From positions 3,162,001-3,226,000 of the forward strand of contig NC_085885.1 of NCBI RefSeq assembly GCF_035222275.1: 64,000 nucleotides of DNA, given 5' to 3'. The number at the start of each line of letters is the position of its first letter. Positions within the stretch are counted from its first letter, which is position 1. This DNA is from Podospora bellae-mahoneyi. Lineage: Eukaryota; Ascomycota; Sordariomycetes; Sordariales; Podosporaceae. This document shows, piece after piece, positions 31,234 to 43,728 of this stretch. Under the pieces are notes generated by a model. That model was not told the DNA's origin. It saw only the letters and a program-made list of their open reading frames with translations, and did not search any database. A program made the position numbers and the translations under genes.

Positions 31234-31953
31234 TCAATAAACCTTCCCAGCATCGCCCTTCCCCTTCCCCACCACCAACCCCTTACCCTCCCCTCCCTGC
31301 CCCAAAGCCTCAACCACATTCCCCAACCACCAAGCATGCACCCTCACATCCCCCGTCAACTCGGGGTGAAAACTCGTCCCAAAAACATTCCCCTGTCTCA
31401 CAGCAACAATATCCTCCTCCTCCCCAGGCTTCTTCACCGTCCCCAAAACCTTGACCTTCCCATCCCCATCAATCACCTCCTCCACGACCGGCGCCCTGAT
31501 AAAAACCCCCCTAAACGGCCCTTCCCCCTCCCCCAAGAAATCCAAGTTCAAATCCGCCACAAACGACTGCACCTGCGTCCCAAATTTGTTCCTCAGCACT
31601 CTCACGTCCAACCCACCAATGAGTTCCTGCCCGCCTTGCTTCGTGGCAGAGGCCTCCTCCGCCAGCATTACAAGTCCGGCGCAAGTCCCCCAGACGGGCT
31701 TGTTGTTGATTTTGACAAACTCCCTTAGTGGCTCCAAGAGGCCGAGGCGGCGGGCGACGATGGCCATGGTTGTGGATTCGCCTCCCGGGATGATGAGGGC
31801 GTCGCAGAGGGAGAGTTGCTCGGGTGTGCGGACTTCGAGGAAGTGGAAGGTTACGGATGGGTAGCTTGCCGAGGCGCGGTTGAGGAGGGCGATGTGCTCG
31901 ACTACGCCGCCTTGGAGGGCTAGGACGCCGACGGTGATGGTTGATGGTGGCAT
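31234..31953 (-). CDS. PDX2: Pyridoxal 5'-phosphate synthase glutaminase subunit
   Basis: 239 residues, single exon. It is a class I glutamine amidotransferase that supplies ammonia to PDX1 for PLP synthesis. The marks are complete: VGVLALQGGVVEH at the start, IPGGESTT, the nucleophile Cys in GTCAGLVML, and the His-x-Glu pair in FGTSFHPELTGD. The open frame extends to 32019, but the ATG at 31953 (MPPSTITVGVLALQGG) starts the domain as in family members. A Gly/Lys-rich tail (about 20 residues) follows the domain. It is divergent from PDX1 with 1.46 kb between starts, as with yeast SNO/SNZ pairs. Confidence 0.95.
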   Translation of the reverse strand: MPPSTITVGVLALQGGVVEHIALLNRASASYPSVTFHFLEVRTPEQLSLCDALIIPGGESTTMAIVARRLGLLEPLREFVKINNKPVWGTCAGLVMLAEEASATKQGGQELIGGLDVRVLRNKFGTQVQSFVADLNLDFLGEGEGPFRGVFIRAPVVEEVIDGDGKVKVLGTVKKPGEEEDIVAVRQGNVFGTSFHPELTGDVRVHAWWLGNVVEALGQGGEGKGLVVGKGKGDAGKVY

Positions 31954-33417
31954 TGTGTCTGTGGGTGTGTATAGGGGTAGGGTTGGTGGTGTAGGTGGGT
32001 TGGTTGAATGATGAGTCAAAGCGGGTTAGAAATATATGTATGAGCGGTGGCTTCTTGGTTGTTACAGTATGAAGCTTGGTGGTACACAATAGTTTTGTTG
32101 ATAAGTCGCCTTGTCAAGTGAGCAGCCAAAATGGGGTGTGATATCTGCCGAAGGTATCTCCTGGCGGAATACTGAATTCTTAAACGTTCTTGACGAGTCA
32201 CGATGATTGTTATTTCAGATGGGGCCGCTCATCGCAAGTCGTAAGCAGGTACCAGGAGGTAAGGTATATGCAGGTGAGCAAAGTGGTGACATGGTTGCTG
32301 GCCGGGTGGCACGGGATATGCCGGATAGGGGCGGCTTATTAACCATCTCTTGGTCTCTTGGATCCGACAAGAAAGTACTGAAAAAATCCCTCGCCACCCC
32401 AATTGGGAACGACATCGGACACTTTACACACACGGTGCAGGGGGCAGGCAAAAGACTCTTCGAGACTTTTCACCATTGGATGGTGCAAGAGGTAACCTCG
32501 CTATCGCCTCAACATCGCCGCGGGTGGTGACAGGGCCGTGGGGAGGAAATAAAGTTGATACGGTGTGGGAACCCCACGCTTGCCCAGGCCGAGAGCAAAA
32601 AAGTTGGAGGGGTAATATCTGCCCCTCGATGACCCCTCGTTGAAATGTGACTCTTGCCTTTTTTTTTTCTTTGTTACGTGGAAAGGGCGCGTGGGCAGTA
32701 AGCCACATGTCAAAAGTGCCGGTGTTGTGTTAGTCTCCAGCCCTTTTAGGGCGTGGGATGTCCAGATTGGACCTCAATTGGCTTCAGATTAGAGAGATAT
32801 CATCAACAATTTGAACCTCGGCCGTATGCTATGGACACAAGGCCAAGATAGACAATGCCAGTCGTGGCAGTGTACGGCATCAGGGATCAAGCGAGATATC
32901 CCCGTGAGCACAGCTGCTGGCCACCTTCTCTTTGGAAGCTAGGATGTTATGTAATCTCGAGCTACGTGACTGGTGTGCCGACGCTCCGGGTCCTCTCCGA
33001 TCCGGAGGCAAGGGTCGTCAATCGCTCACGGCGTGAACTGTCCCAGACCCAGAGTTCTTTCAACGCTACAGTAGATCTCACACTGTGTAGAGATCCCGCC
33101 CTTCACGCTGCCATGCATGCATACACCTGACGATCGAGGGGTCAACCACCACGCCTGTCCCCTCACTGACTCACGAATCATCTTCCTTAAAAGATCAAGT
33201 CTTTCCCCTTCGAGGCAGCTGTTTCTCGACATCAACAGCATCGACTTCCTCAACCATCTATCTACCTATCACACTGACTGGCTTGACCTCCACCATCCAT
33301 CAAAGACTCTTACATAACCAACACTACCAAACCTTAAAACACCTCTTCTCGCCACTAAAAAAGCCCTCAAAACGCTTTTCCTATTAATATCAAAACAAAT
33401 CTCACCCTAAAATCAAA
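31954..33417. promoter_or_regulatory. Divergent PDX2/PDX1 control region with TGACTCA sites
   Basis: TGAGTCA at 32012-32018 (a perfect Gcn4/CPC1 site read on the PDX2 strand, 59 bases before its ATG), GAGTCA at 32195-32200, TGACTC at 32648-32653, and a perfect TGACTCA at 33167-33173, 245 bases before the PDX1 ATG. A TATA-like AATATATG lies near 32031. The PDX1 leader is CT-rich. Control by cross-pathway (amino acid) regulation is inferred; yeast SNZ/SNO genes are induced by starvation. Confidence 0.6.
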
Positions 33418-34353
33418 ATGGCCACCAACCTCACCAACGGCATCTCCTCCATCAGCGATGACTTCACCGTCAAAGCCGGCCTCGCCCAGATGCTCAAGGG
33501 CGGCGTCATCATGGACGTCACCAACGTCGAGCAAGCCCGCATCGCCGAGGAGGCCGGCGCCGTCGCCGTCATGGCCCTCGAGCGCATCCCCTCCGACATC
33601 CGCAAGGTCGGCGGTGTCGCCCGTATGTCCAACCCGGAGATGATCAAGGAGATCCAGGCTGCCGTCACCATCCCCGTCATGGCCAAGGCCCGCATCGGCC
33701 ACATTGTTGAGTGCCAGATCCTTGAGGCCCTCGGAATCGACTATGTCGACGAGAGCGAGGTCCTCACCCCTGCTGATGACCAGTACCACGTTCAAAAGAC
33801 CGACTTCAAGGTCCCCTTTGTGTGCGGGTGCAGAAACTTGGGCGAGGCGCTGAGGAGAATCAAGGAGGGCGCGGCGTTCATCCGCACCAAGGGCGAGGCT
33901 GGCACCGGTGATGTTGTCGAGGCTGTGAAGCACATCCGGACGGTGAACGCTGAGATCGCCAAGGCGAAGGCTGCTCTTGCTTCCGAGGGGGAGTTGGGTA
34001 TCGCCAAGTTGGCAAGGGAGATTGGTGCTGATCCTATTCTGCTGAAGCAGACTGCTGAGTTGGGCAGACTGCCGGTTGTCAACTTTGCCGCTGGTGGTGT
34101 GGCTACCCCGGCTGATGCTGCACTCATGATGCAGCTTGGCTGCGATGGTGTGTTTGTTGGCAGTGGTATCTTCAAGGATGCGCTGGATGCTGAGCATGCT
34201 ACTAAGCGCGCAAGGGCTATCGTCAAGGCTGTTGCCAACTGGACGGACAAGAAGGCACTCATCGAGGCCAGCATTGAGCACGGGACTGCCATGAAGGGTA
34301 TTAGCAACGCTGGGCTCAAGGAGGATGAGAAGCTTGCTGGCAGAGGCTGGTAA
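33418..34353 (+). CDS. PDX1: Pyridoxal 5'-phosphate synthase lyase subunit
   Basis: 311 residues, single exon, start context AAAATGGCC. It condenses ribose 5-phosphate, glyceraldehyde 3-phosphate and ammonia (from PDX2) into PLP, as a dodecameric TIM barrel in the cytosol. Family marks: [60 protein letters not shown] with [26 protein letters not shown], and [19 protein letters not shown] with VFVGSGIF. These contain the catalytic Lys residues. The length matches fungal pyroA/SNZ proteins. Strong codon bias (GCC, ATC, AAG) in the first half fits high expression. Confidence 0.97.
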   Translation: MATNLTNGISSISDDFTVKAGLAQMLKGGVIMDVTNVEQARIAEEAGAVAVMALERIPSDIRKVGGVARMSNPEMIKEIQAAVTIPVMAKARIGHIVECQILEALGIDYVDESEVLTPADDQYHVQKTDFKVPFVCGCRNLGEALRRIKEGAAFIRTKGEAGTGDVVEAVKHIRTVNAEIAKAKAALASEGELGIAKLAREIGADPILLKQTAELGRLPVVNFAAGGVATPADAALMMQLGCDGVFVGSGIFKDALDAEHATKRARAIVKAVANWTDKKALIEASIEHGTAMKGISNAGLKEDEKLAGRGW

Positions 34354-36212
34354 AGCGGAGATGGTGGGAAATTTTCTTTTTGGATTTTTTGGGATGGGAA
34401 AAGCGAATGGAGGTTCGACTCTCAACACTTAAAAGCGCGGGTCGTGGAATGGGTGGCATCCTATTTTTTGACATCAATTACATTGTGAAGACTCATAGTT
34501 TTCTCATCTAGGAGCAATGAAGCATGAATGAATCGACATTATGACATTGAAACGTGACTATAGCTAGGTTTCTTTACACTCGTGGTCAACCATGACTCAG
34601 GGTGACGGTGTCACGTTATCTGGGTCATGGTCACTACGGCAACTGGCATGCCTTAGCTTGAGTAATATGGCTCATTGGCCGGATATAAAGACACAGGATC
34701 AGAAGACTGCACATCTGTCCGGAGAGCCATGCTCCCTTCATTATAGAACATGTTTCACGTACGTTTGACGCATGGCTAGATGCCGCGTCAGGATTCTATA
34801 TAGAATACTCTTTAACTTCTTTAAATAAGCACTACGTATGTACGGTAGAGAAAAGCTTACACTGCGTGTACTAATCTTTTTGCTTTTGGATACCGTCATC
34901 AGAAAACCAACGCTTACACCATCATTAACCACTCACCATTCAAAATACCAAAGAACCAGCTGCTTGGGAAATATAGACCCTGCATAGGTAGGTATCGCTC
35001 GTCTAATCTCCCTCCCCATGGAGGAGAAGGAGGTGAAGCTAAGGAGATGGGCCGGCCTGGATATAGTACATTACATCAAGCCACCCCGATACCTGAAGTG
35101 AGAAAAAGGCTAATCCTATGTCACCAGATATTTCCTGCGCCGTGCTCGACCTTGCATGAGGGAGGATGGGTCGTCTCTCCGGCCCCAGGTAAGACAGCCA
35201 TCTAACCGTTACAAACCTGATTCCTTCCTAACCAACAACTTCTACAACAACCCAGGCCCTTGCCTCCTCCCGGCACAACCTCTCGGGACCTACCCCGGCG
35301 ATACTAATTTTGAGATGGGGCCGAACCAACGAAGCAAAGGTTTTGATGATCGTCACCGACGCCTACAAAAAAATCTGGAACAAAGTCGGGATCCGGCCGT
35401 CGGTGTGGGATGAATTGCTGCCGGTAGATTGTCAGACAGGTTGCTCTTAGGGCTTCCGTGGGCCGGGCCACAGGTTGTCAGATTAGATAGATTTTCTGCT
35501 CTCCGGAGTGATTTTTTCCAGTGCTTGACAATATCATGACTTTTCATACTTCTGTTCAGGCATTCCACGCAAAGCTTTGTACTCCCCTCGCTTAAGTCTG
35601 TTGCTCACGAGGTAATCAGGTGTCTTGATAGTCGTCTATGTTTGTGGGGCACCTGACAAAGGGCCCGGGTTTCACCAGACCCACACGGTTTGCTCTTAAG
35701 GCTGGGTTTTCCATTGTTTACTTTTAGACTTGAACAACCAACAACCAACTTACTGTAATACCAACTGTCAAACCTATTTTCTGGCCATTTTGGCCTCACT
35801 TTCGCAGCCAGTGGTTTTCCTAGGCCACTAGCCCAACAATGTTGCATGTGTTAAGACAGTTTTGTAGTAACCGGAGGTCAATAAACAACTCATCTCTGTA
35901 TATACATGTGTCCTCTACCTAATAATACCATCATCAACCATGAATTCCTTTTTTCCATAGCCTATCATCAATAACAATAAAGGCAGCCCAACTGAAATAA
36001 TAATGCAACCCACTTCCCCTTCCCATTCCATGCCATTCCATATCCCATTCAGGCCCAACACGAAAATAAGGGCAGACATCAGCAGCAACACAAACCCATC
36101 CAAGACTATACCATAAGAACGTCATGATCCCCCCCCCCCCGGCCCCCCCTCAAACCGAGAATCATTCACTCCATGACATGCACTTTCATCCCATTATTAA
36201 ACAAAATATATG
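34354..36212. other. Long gene-free stretch
   Basis: About 1.86 kb. It holds the PDX1 3' untranslated region and short frames without family resemblance. A long C-run (12 Cs, GG, 8 Cs) lies at about 36129-36150, just beyond the 3' end of the next gene. No transposon or RNA gene was recognised. Confidence 0.45.
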
Positions 36213-37825
36213 TTATCCAATCGACCTCGCCGTAACCTCCAGACCTAATAAAGAAGCCTGCGTACTAACCGACGCCGCATCCCCCTTCGCATAAGGCCTG
36301 CTCCCCGGCCTCAAAAATTCGGGCAGTTCCTCTACAATACTGCCTCGTGCCAAATGAGTGTCGGATCCCAGCTCCTTGTACCCTCTCTCCCCCTTCGTGG
36401 AGGCGGCGTTCGATTGCCTTGGCCGATGGTGCTGATATGACTGCGCCTCGACATCAATATCCCTGAGGGCAACGTCCTCTATTACATTATTTTCTTTGTT
36501 GATGTTGTTGTTGTTTTTGTTATTGTTGTTTCTCACCGTCGGCCCCTCCTCTGCGACAATCTCCAACCAGTCCCCGCCGGCCCCAGGCCGTGCCGGCACC
36601 GGCTGATTCCGCAATGGCTTCGACCCGATCGTCAGCTGTGCTCCTCCGTTGCTGCCTGCCCCCCCACCGCTCGGTAGTCCTATGCTCTCCTCTGATGAGG
36701 GCTCGAGTAAATTGGGAAAGAGGCGCGTGATGAGAGGTTTGAGTGTCATGGCGCAGGCGACAAGGATGGATATGTGGATCTCGAGTGACGTCCAGTGATT
36801 CGACAAGGCGTTGACGTAGGTGTAATCTACGTGCGGGTTGCTTTTCAACCAAACGATGATGCTGAGGCGGATGACGGAGATGATGCAGATGCTAGGGGCG
36901 CGTTCATGTCAGTGACGTGGCAAGTGTTTTCCAAAGATTGAAACCTACAAAAAGCCAATCGCAAAGATAGCGGTGACGGCGATTTTTTGTCGTCGAGGAA
37001 GTTTCAGTGGCATGATCATCGGGATTGGGAGGAGAAAGATCAGAAAGTCTGTAAAGACGCCCAAACTAGAACAAGCTGTGAGTTTCCAAACAACGCGTCG
37101 GGGGGAAGGGGTGAGTGGTGAGGGTGTTCATACCTGGTGTTGACCCACCAAATTGACTCGGAATGACAGTAGCTGGCTTTGACTCTGGGATCCCACGCAG
37201 ACTGGAGTGGAATGCAAAAGGTGAGCGTGGTGCCGAGTGCCCACAGATTATGCACACCGACGAAGATGAGCATCGCCCACGAACATTTCTTCGCCCAGTC
37301 ATACGTGAAGATGGTCACGTATATCACGCATATCGAAATCTTGCTGAGTCCCAAGGAGACGCAGTAGAAGAACAGGGAAAAATACCATGTCTGGGCACTA
37401 GAATCAGTCTCTCTCATCTGTCGTAATAGGTCGGGAGAAGGTGGCGTACCTTGAGCATCTTGAGAAAGTTTTCTTTCGGCTCAACGTCATATACGTGTTT
37501 CCCCATTCCATAGCCAACTTCCACTGTCATCACGGCCGACATGCCTGCAGCTACGAGCTAGTAGACTGTGAGAGGACCGCTTTAAAGTAATAATCTCGCT
37601 GAGGGGACGTACAAGTGATGCAAGGACCAGCCAATCTGCGGCACCAATACTCCGGACAATCTTGATGCGAGTCCAGAATCTCAAGGCGACAAATATGGCG
37701 GCGAAGCTAAAAGCGACCCAGACCGAAGCCGCTATCCCAGGCCCTCTGGAATCATGCGGCCAATCTTCCTTGGGCCCGTACAGGGCAATGAGTGCACGCT
37801 CTTCATCTTCTGGACTGGGGCCCAT
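36213..37825 (-). CDS. Seven-TM rhodopsin-domain integral membrane protein (SAT4/PTH11-like)
   Basis: Five exons (37825-37613, 37557-37450, 37390-37134, 37065-36949, 36891-36213) join in phase to 457 residues. The membrane segments include IAASVWVAFSFAAIFVALRF, AADWLVLASL, FYCVSLGLSKISICVIYV, MLIFVGVHNLWALGTTLTFC, FTDFLIFLLPIPMIMPL, IAVTAIFAIGFF and EIHISILVACAMTLKPL. LGLSKISI, CIPLQSAWD and LLPIPMI are family marks. There is no CFEM domain at the N-terminus, unlike true PTH11. The cytoplasmic tail is long, with an Asn run (NNNNKNNNN) and an acidic/Ser part. The role is probably a plasma-membrane receptor-like protein; the ligand is unknown. In exon 3 the second of two nearby AGs (CAG at 37391) keeps frame. 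Confidence 0.88.
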
Positions 37826-39343
37826 CGAGTCGTTATAACTGTCGTCGAAAGAATTGAGAAACGGACATGCCTATCAGCACAGGCAGCGCAGGACGGTGGT
37901 ACTCAAACAAGGGCTGCTGGACATGGCTCTATCTTGTCACAGACCCAGCAGGCAAGAAGAGTGAGAGAGTCAAGGTGAGGCTAGCTACTTGGCTCTCCAG
38001 GAGCGTGGATTTCTATCGTCTTTAAAGATTGCCCCCGGTAACCTAAAGGCCAGGGTGAGGGTTCCGCAGCATCGCCTAGCAAATCCCCTCGGTCCCATCG
38101 CCCCATTCACTAGTATGTAACTTATGGACAGCAGGGGTTAGTGGCATTCAGGGGTAGCATCCAGGAGCTTTGCTTGGACCAATGGCTGGTAGGGTGCATG
38201 CTGTTTCTTGGGGAAAGCCATCTGGGGTAGTGGAACAACCTCATCAATCAAGCGACCTCATAACGCAATGCGTACATGAAGCGATGAAACTGCCAGACCA
38301 GCTTTCGTCTCCCGAGCCTGGCGATGGGATAAACATGTCGGAGTCTAGTATCGCCCCGTTAGTGGTACGGGATAGAGGTCGACGACATCCACTTGGCAGC
38401 GCCACGGCACTGACGGGTTTCTATCTGAAGCGGTAAGCCCATCACCGGCGTGGACTTGCAAATCCACAGAGTACAGAACCGGTGAGTCGGAATGGGACGA
38501 ATTGGTCAGGGGATCATCAGGTTTGCAATTCTGAAACCAAGGCTTGAATGCGGTGACAAAAATCTTGGGTCCCTCTTGGCTGCGTCGATCCAGTTATGCA
38601 GCAGTGATGCTTCGGGATTGGGGCGCCTGCAGCAGCCTCAAAATGCGCGGGATTGTCGGGAACTCTGTCTGGGCAAATGGGAAAAGATGCCATCTTCCTT
38701 GTGGAGGCAGATGGCTATTTCTGCGCGGCCCAAGAGATCTTTTTATTGCGCAGAGCGGGGGAGGATTTATTAGAAATAATCACGGTGTTGACCCAACCGA
38801 GTTACTGCGCCGAGCCAAAAAGCTTTCGTGTTCTCTAGGGCAGGGACGATCACACCTCCTGCTTCTTGCGGCAGCCACAAAATTAGCCACCGTCCACCAG
38901 CCCCAACAAGAGGAAGCAGACAGAAGAAGCTATTCGCAATCTCGTCGAGCAAGGTCCGATGTTGTAGGTGCTCAGCACGTCAGTCTAACACACTCAAAAT
39001 GTGAAACATTCACGGATCGCACGGCGATCTCCTCATTTTTTGCCTGGTGTAACCCTGATCTGATGATCCTTGGGATCGGCTGAGCTGCCTGCCTCGCTGC
39101 CAAGACCAGTTGCCTGCCGGCAAGTGTTGGCCCATGCATGCCCCACCAAAATTTCCAACACCGCGGGGCAGCTGTTTGATGCATTGAGCCTTTCAGATCA
39201 CAAGCATCAAGTTCACTTTCATACTCTTGCCTCTTACCACCAAAACCAGCCCTTCAAGCAGCGCACGCCGTCTATTCTTGAATCATTTCAAATTGCAGTA
39301 CAACCCACTCTACACTTCTCAACAACCAACACATCAATTCACC
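37826..39343. other. Intergenic between membrane protein and RPC37
   Basis: About 1.5 kb. A 179-codon frame (38544-39083) has no family resemblance and poor composition. The last 100 bases before 39344 are a CA/CT-rich leader. No RNA gene seen. Confidence 0.45.
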
Positions 39344-40416
39344 ATGTCAGTCACACCCTTCGACGAAGATGACGACCCCATCATGGCCGAGTACAACCTC
39401 TTCGTCAAGCCCCCCCTTCCCGAAAACCGCAAGCTCGTACTCCTCCAGTTCTTCAACAAGACCGCCACCGACCCCTCCACCCTTCGCATCCCCCACATCA
39501 TCGGAATGCGCCACAAGCCCGAGTCCGGTTTCTACGAGGTAGACCTCCCAATGGACATCAACACGGCCTACGATCGCAACAAAGGCGTAGAGATGGGCAC
39601 CGCCCTCACCAAGTCTCTCGAGGCGAAAAAGGGCGGCACGCACGGTTTGGCGGGTGGATTCAGCTCCGTAGGTCCCGCCGCGACAGCAGCAAGCAGAGGT
39701 CGGAGGATGGCCCCTGGTGAGGAGGAACCGCCACGGATGAACTTCGAGGAGGCCGCGAGGAAGAACATGGTGCTCAAGACGCAGACGCTGAGCGGGCATC
39801 GCATTGCGAACGAAAACGTACCTCACAGTTATGTTGGTGTCTTCAAGGGCAGTAAGTTCACCTTCCTCACTCTTTACCCATTCCCACTGTCCTCTTGCTG
39901 ACCGCCCCCTCCCCCTCAGATAACATCCACCTAACCCCCTTCAGCGACACCGTCAACCTCCGCCCCTTCCAACCGCACCTTGATGCCGTCACCGAGCAAG
40001 AACGCCTCAACCGTCCCAACCCAAACGCACCCCAAGACGCCGCCCCCGGCGCCCGCGCCCCAGGCCGCGCAATCCAAATGTCTCTCAAGTCAGCCATGGA
40101 CGGCGTGGCGACTGACACTATGGCTGACCGGACGCACAAGGTCCAGCTGGAAAAGTGGCAGCACTTGGATTACATGCCCGACGACACGAACGGTGCCTGG
40201 CAGGCCTACAGGGAGAACCTCTTGTTGGTTCCAGAACAGGATTTGGAAGGGGTCAACAAGGAGGGAACAAAGGAGGATGCAAAGGGCAAGACGAAGGAGG
40301 TGGCCGATGAGAGGGATAAGATCTGTGCCATGCCCGATCTTGTCGACAAGGTTGCGCATTTGAGGACAGATTGGGATGAGGAGAAGTATATCAAGATTAT
40401 AACGGAAAAGTGGTAG
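39344..40416 (+). CDS. RPC37: RNA polymerase III subunit RPC37/RPC5 (Sin-like)
   Basis: Two exons (39344-39851, 39920-40416; a 68-base intron in phase) encode 334 residues. The N-terminal half has the RPC5/Sin-family layout: DDDPIMAEYNLFVKPPLP, LLQFFNK, RHKPESGFYEVDLPMD, NTAYDRNKGVEMG, LKTQTLSGHRIANENVPHSY and VGVFKG. The second exon continues NIHLTPFSDTVNLRPFQPHL and QMSLKSAMDG. RPC37 forms a TFIIF-like heterodimer with RPC53 and acts in Pol III termination and reinitiation in the nucleus. The ATG at 39344 has a good context (ACCATGTC); the frame upstream to 39227 is leader. Confidence 0.9.
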
Positions 40417-41154
40417 TTTTTGGCATTTGGGCAAGGTGTCTTGGTGGTTGTCCTAAAGGTGGAGTTTAATGGCGTTTGTTGTGTTTGGGGGCTACTTCAT
40501 GTAAAGGGAAGGTTTTACTAGTATAAAGTATAATCGATACCCTCCCCGTCTTTCAATCGAACATAAGAGACTAAGGACTTGAGTTGGCACAACTCCTCAT
40601 TGTATCTTGATGCATGTGCATACATACTGGGCTGTTGGAGAATGAATGGTGGAATATATCCAGCAGCCTGAAGCAGAATAACAGCCTTTGTCAACAAAAA
40701 CGACAGCTTCAACTAGAAATTGCCAGATTAACATGATACAGAAACAGAAACAAGACAGACTGTGCTATGGACCTTGTTTACAGACACGTCCCAAATACCG
40801 CACGCAAGAAATCAATAATTCACGTATGGCTATGCTCCTAATTTTAGACAAAAGATCACATAAACTTCCACACCAGCCTTTCCTGACTCTCCCTCCAGAA
40901 GTTCCCCGCCATTTTCCACCATCCGTTTTGTTGGGTATCATTGCCAGTTAGAGCAGCTTTCCATAAATACTATTGTGCAATGAAAAATAATGCGCTGCCA
41001 GTATAGAACCTGCCGTGCTTTGTGCGCTCCGCTTCATGATGCATCAAAACTTTTGTGCGATTATGACGAAAAGAAAATCCAGGATTGACACCTATCAAAG
41101 ATCCTTCTGCCCTCAGCGGTACGAGACCCTGCCAAACCTGGCACTGCTCATTAA
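40417..41154. other. Convergent intergenic region, RPC37 and PAT1
   Basis: About 740 bases with 3' ends of both genes expected. A-rich, no gene seen. Confidence 0.5.
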
Positions 41155-43728
41155 TTACTGTAGAAGCTCGACATCCAACCCAATGCTGCGCATGAAGAGG
41201 TTCACATTCTGGAGACGCTGGGCGCCCATGTCTGCGGGGAGTGTCTTTGACAAAGCGACCGTGTCCATGACGCGGTCCTTGACAGCAAGTACAAGCCTCT
41301 GCTGCTGCTCTGGGCTAGCTCCTATGCCAAGCGCCGCGAGCAGTTGCCATACGTAAATGTCATCGGCGGTGTTCACAGAGCCAGGGAACATATAGGGAAG
41401 CGTAGGTTCGAGACGATCGAAAAAGTCAGTGTGACACATGTCCCTGTATTTCGTTAGCCATGGTCGCGGTGGTATTGGGTGAATATCAACTTACCAAGCC
41501 TGCCAGGATGGATGGGTGTTTCCAACATTAACCTTAATAATTTCGGCGCGGCTCAGGATCATGGTGATCATGGAAGCTCCGATGCGACTCTTTGCAATAA
41601 TGTCCAATCGTTGCTTGGAAAGAATAGACAACAGACCGGCAACGATGTCAAGATCGAGCTCGTTCAAGAAGTTGAAGAGCGTATTCATGACGGCGTTGGA
41701 GAAAATGTGAATATTCTCGCGCATTGCAGCTGTCAGCTGGACCGCGGCGGACGTCACCTGGGCGTTGACAACAACATCAAGCTTGTCAAGATTGACGATA
41801 ACCAAGGTGAGAATGGTGGTGCGCTGCTCCTGGCTGAGATGGCGGAAGATCCTGTTCATAGCCTTCATACCCTTGTTATATGACAGAAGCGCAACAAAAG
41901 GATGGGGGTGTCCCGGTTGAGGTTCATCGTAGACTCTCAGCGCGGACCACAGATCCTGGTTCAGGGCTTGGGCTTCGTTGCTCCAACGCATGCCCCGCTG
42001 GTGACCTTCAACATCGGTGTCGCTTGTAGGGGGAGGTGGCAGGACGCGGTCGTGGTCTTCCATCTTCATGAGTATGGTATAGATGCGTTCAATGGTGCGC
42101 AGATCACTCTTACGATCGCCGGCACTGACGACCTTGTGCGCACTGCTAGGACGGTTGGCATCATCGGTGCTCTCTGTGCGCTTGATGTTAAGCAGCGGCT
42201 TGGGTGTCTTGGCGTTGCTGAATGAAATTTTGCCCAGACTTCCCTCGATGACGAGTTGCTTGTTCTTGGGCTTGTTCTTGGCAGCTTCAACAGCTCGCTG
42301 GACCTGCTGTTCCATACGCTGCATATGATTCTCAGGGCCTCGGTGGCGACGCATGTGACCCGACCTGTTGCCAGTCTGGAAAAGATAGGTCTGTGCAAAG
42401 TTGTTGAGCGGCTGGTTGGGGTGTTGCCTTTGACCGCCCTGAAGCGAGCTATGAACTTGATAGTAAAAATCTTCGGCAAGCGACTCATCAGTCCCGTGCT
42501 CGTTCGGGTTGCCAGTGGCGGCAACAAGCTGCTGAAGCTGAATGCGTGTGACGAAGCTTTTGTCCTGGGGTGTCATGACACCGTTGTCACGAGACATCAG
42601 GTAGATCTTGTGGTTCCGTTTAGCGCGCTTAGCCTCCTGTTCCATGTAGGCGGCCCTTTGCTCCTCGGTAAGCTGGGACACCTGGGATGGATGCGTTATG
42701 ATGTTGGGCTGTCTCCCGAAAGAACCCTGCTGTCTATGGGCGGGTTGAGTTGGGGGGGCAGAAGGCCCTGGTACCGGAGGCGTGGGATGCTGCTGCATCC
42801 CCATTCTAGCGGCATCTCCAGAGAGACGATTCGGATTCTGCAAGATTTGAGTTGGCTGAACAGAAGTCGATGACGGTTGCCGTTGATGAGCAGCAGGTTG
42901 GACCGGGGGCTGGGGCGAAGGCGCTTGAGTGGACTGAGGTCTTTGCAGTACGTGAATCGGGAGAGCTTGTCTGGCATGATCAACCGGGGGAACAAATTGT
43001 TGCTGAGCCGGTTGAGCAAATTGAATGGCCGGGTCATAAGGGATTTGCGAAGGGCCTTGAGCATGAGGAGCCGGAGATGGTGTAGCTTGGGCAGCCTTGG
43101 CCTGGGCCTGAGCCCTCATTTGAGCCTCGACTTCCTCCAGGCTTAGAATCTTGCGACTGGGCGCGGAACTCGACTGGGCAGCCTGCTGGGAGACCTGAGG
43201 GGCAGGCTGTGCCGGCTTCTTCGGCGCCACACCCCAGAGAGAGGCATCAACCTGCAATTCGGGAACCGGCTCGTTGTTGTTGTACTTGTCATTTGAATAC
43301 TTCTCGTAGCCGGTGCGATAGTGGCCCTGAGATGTATAGCCGTACGAGGCTGCGCTTTGAAGAGACGGCTGACCGTAAGACATCTGCTGGACAGGCTGGG
43401 CAGGCTGGGCGGACCGGGCCGGCGGCTGCTGACGGTTGAAAAGATAATGTTCCTCCTCGATGGCATTCTGAACCTTGGCAGTTTGCGAGAAGAAATCAAA
43501 ATCCTTGCCAACAGGCGCGGCAGCTATGTCGCTAGTATCCCCGAAAGTATCATCGTTGTAAGCGTCCTTGGTTTCTTCGAGCTGATCTCCAAGCCCGTCA
43601 TAGGTGTCTTCAAACTCCAAAGCATCGCCATCGTCGTCTCGGCCAGAAAGGCCTTGGAAGGGATTGTGGGCCTGTGAAAAGCCAGTGGCCGCCGTGTTAT
43701 GGCCGTTATTGAATCCAAAGAACGACAT
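41155..43728 (-). CDS. PAT1: PAT1 mRNA decapping activator / topoisomerase II-associated protein
   Basis: Two exons (43728-41495, 41443-41155; a 51-base intron in phase) encode 840 residues. The N-terminus has the short PAT1 motif area (MSFFGFNNGHN, EDTYDGLGDQLEETKDAYND, DDTFGDTSD) that binds the DDX6/Dhh1 helicase in other species. A Gln/Pro-rich middle follows, then the conserved EEQRAAYMEQEAKRAKRNHK, MTPQDKSFVTRIQLQQLV, EDFYYQVHSSLQGG and the alpha-helical C-terminal domain that contacts Lsm1-7 (FVALLSYNKGMKAMNRIFRH, QRLDIIAKSRIGASMITMIL, then the second exon SVNTADDIYVWQLLAALGIG). It acts in P-bodies, coupling deadenylation to decapping. All parts are intact. Confidence 0.95.

Noticed and set aside
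32207-32530. 107-codon frame between PDX2 and PDX1
   Set aside because: Lies in the divergent control region and has no domain or good start.
38544-39083. 179-codon plus-strand frame before RPC37
   Set aside because: No domain, poor codon pattern and overlapping frames of similar quality on both strands.
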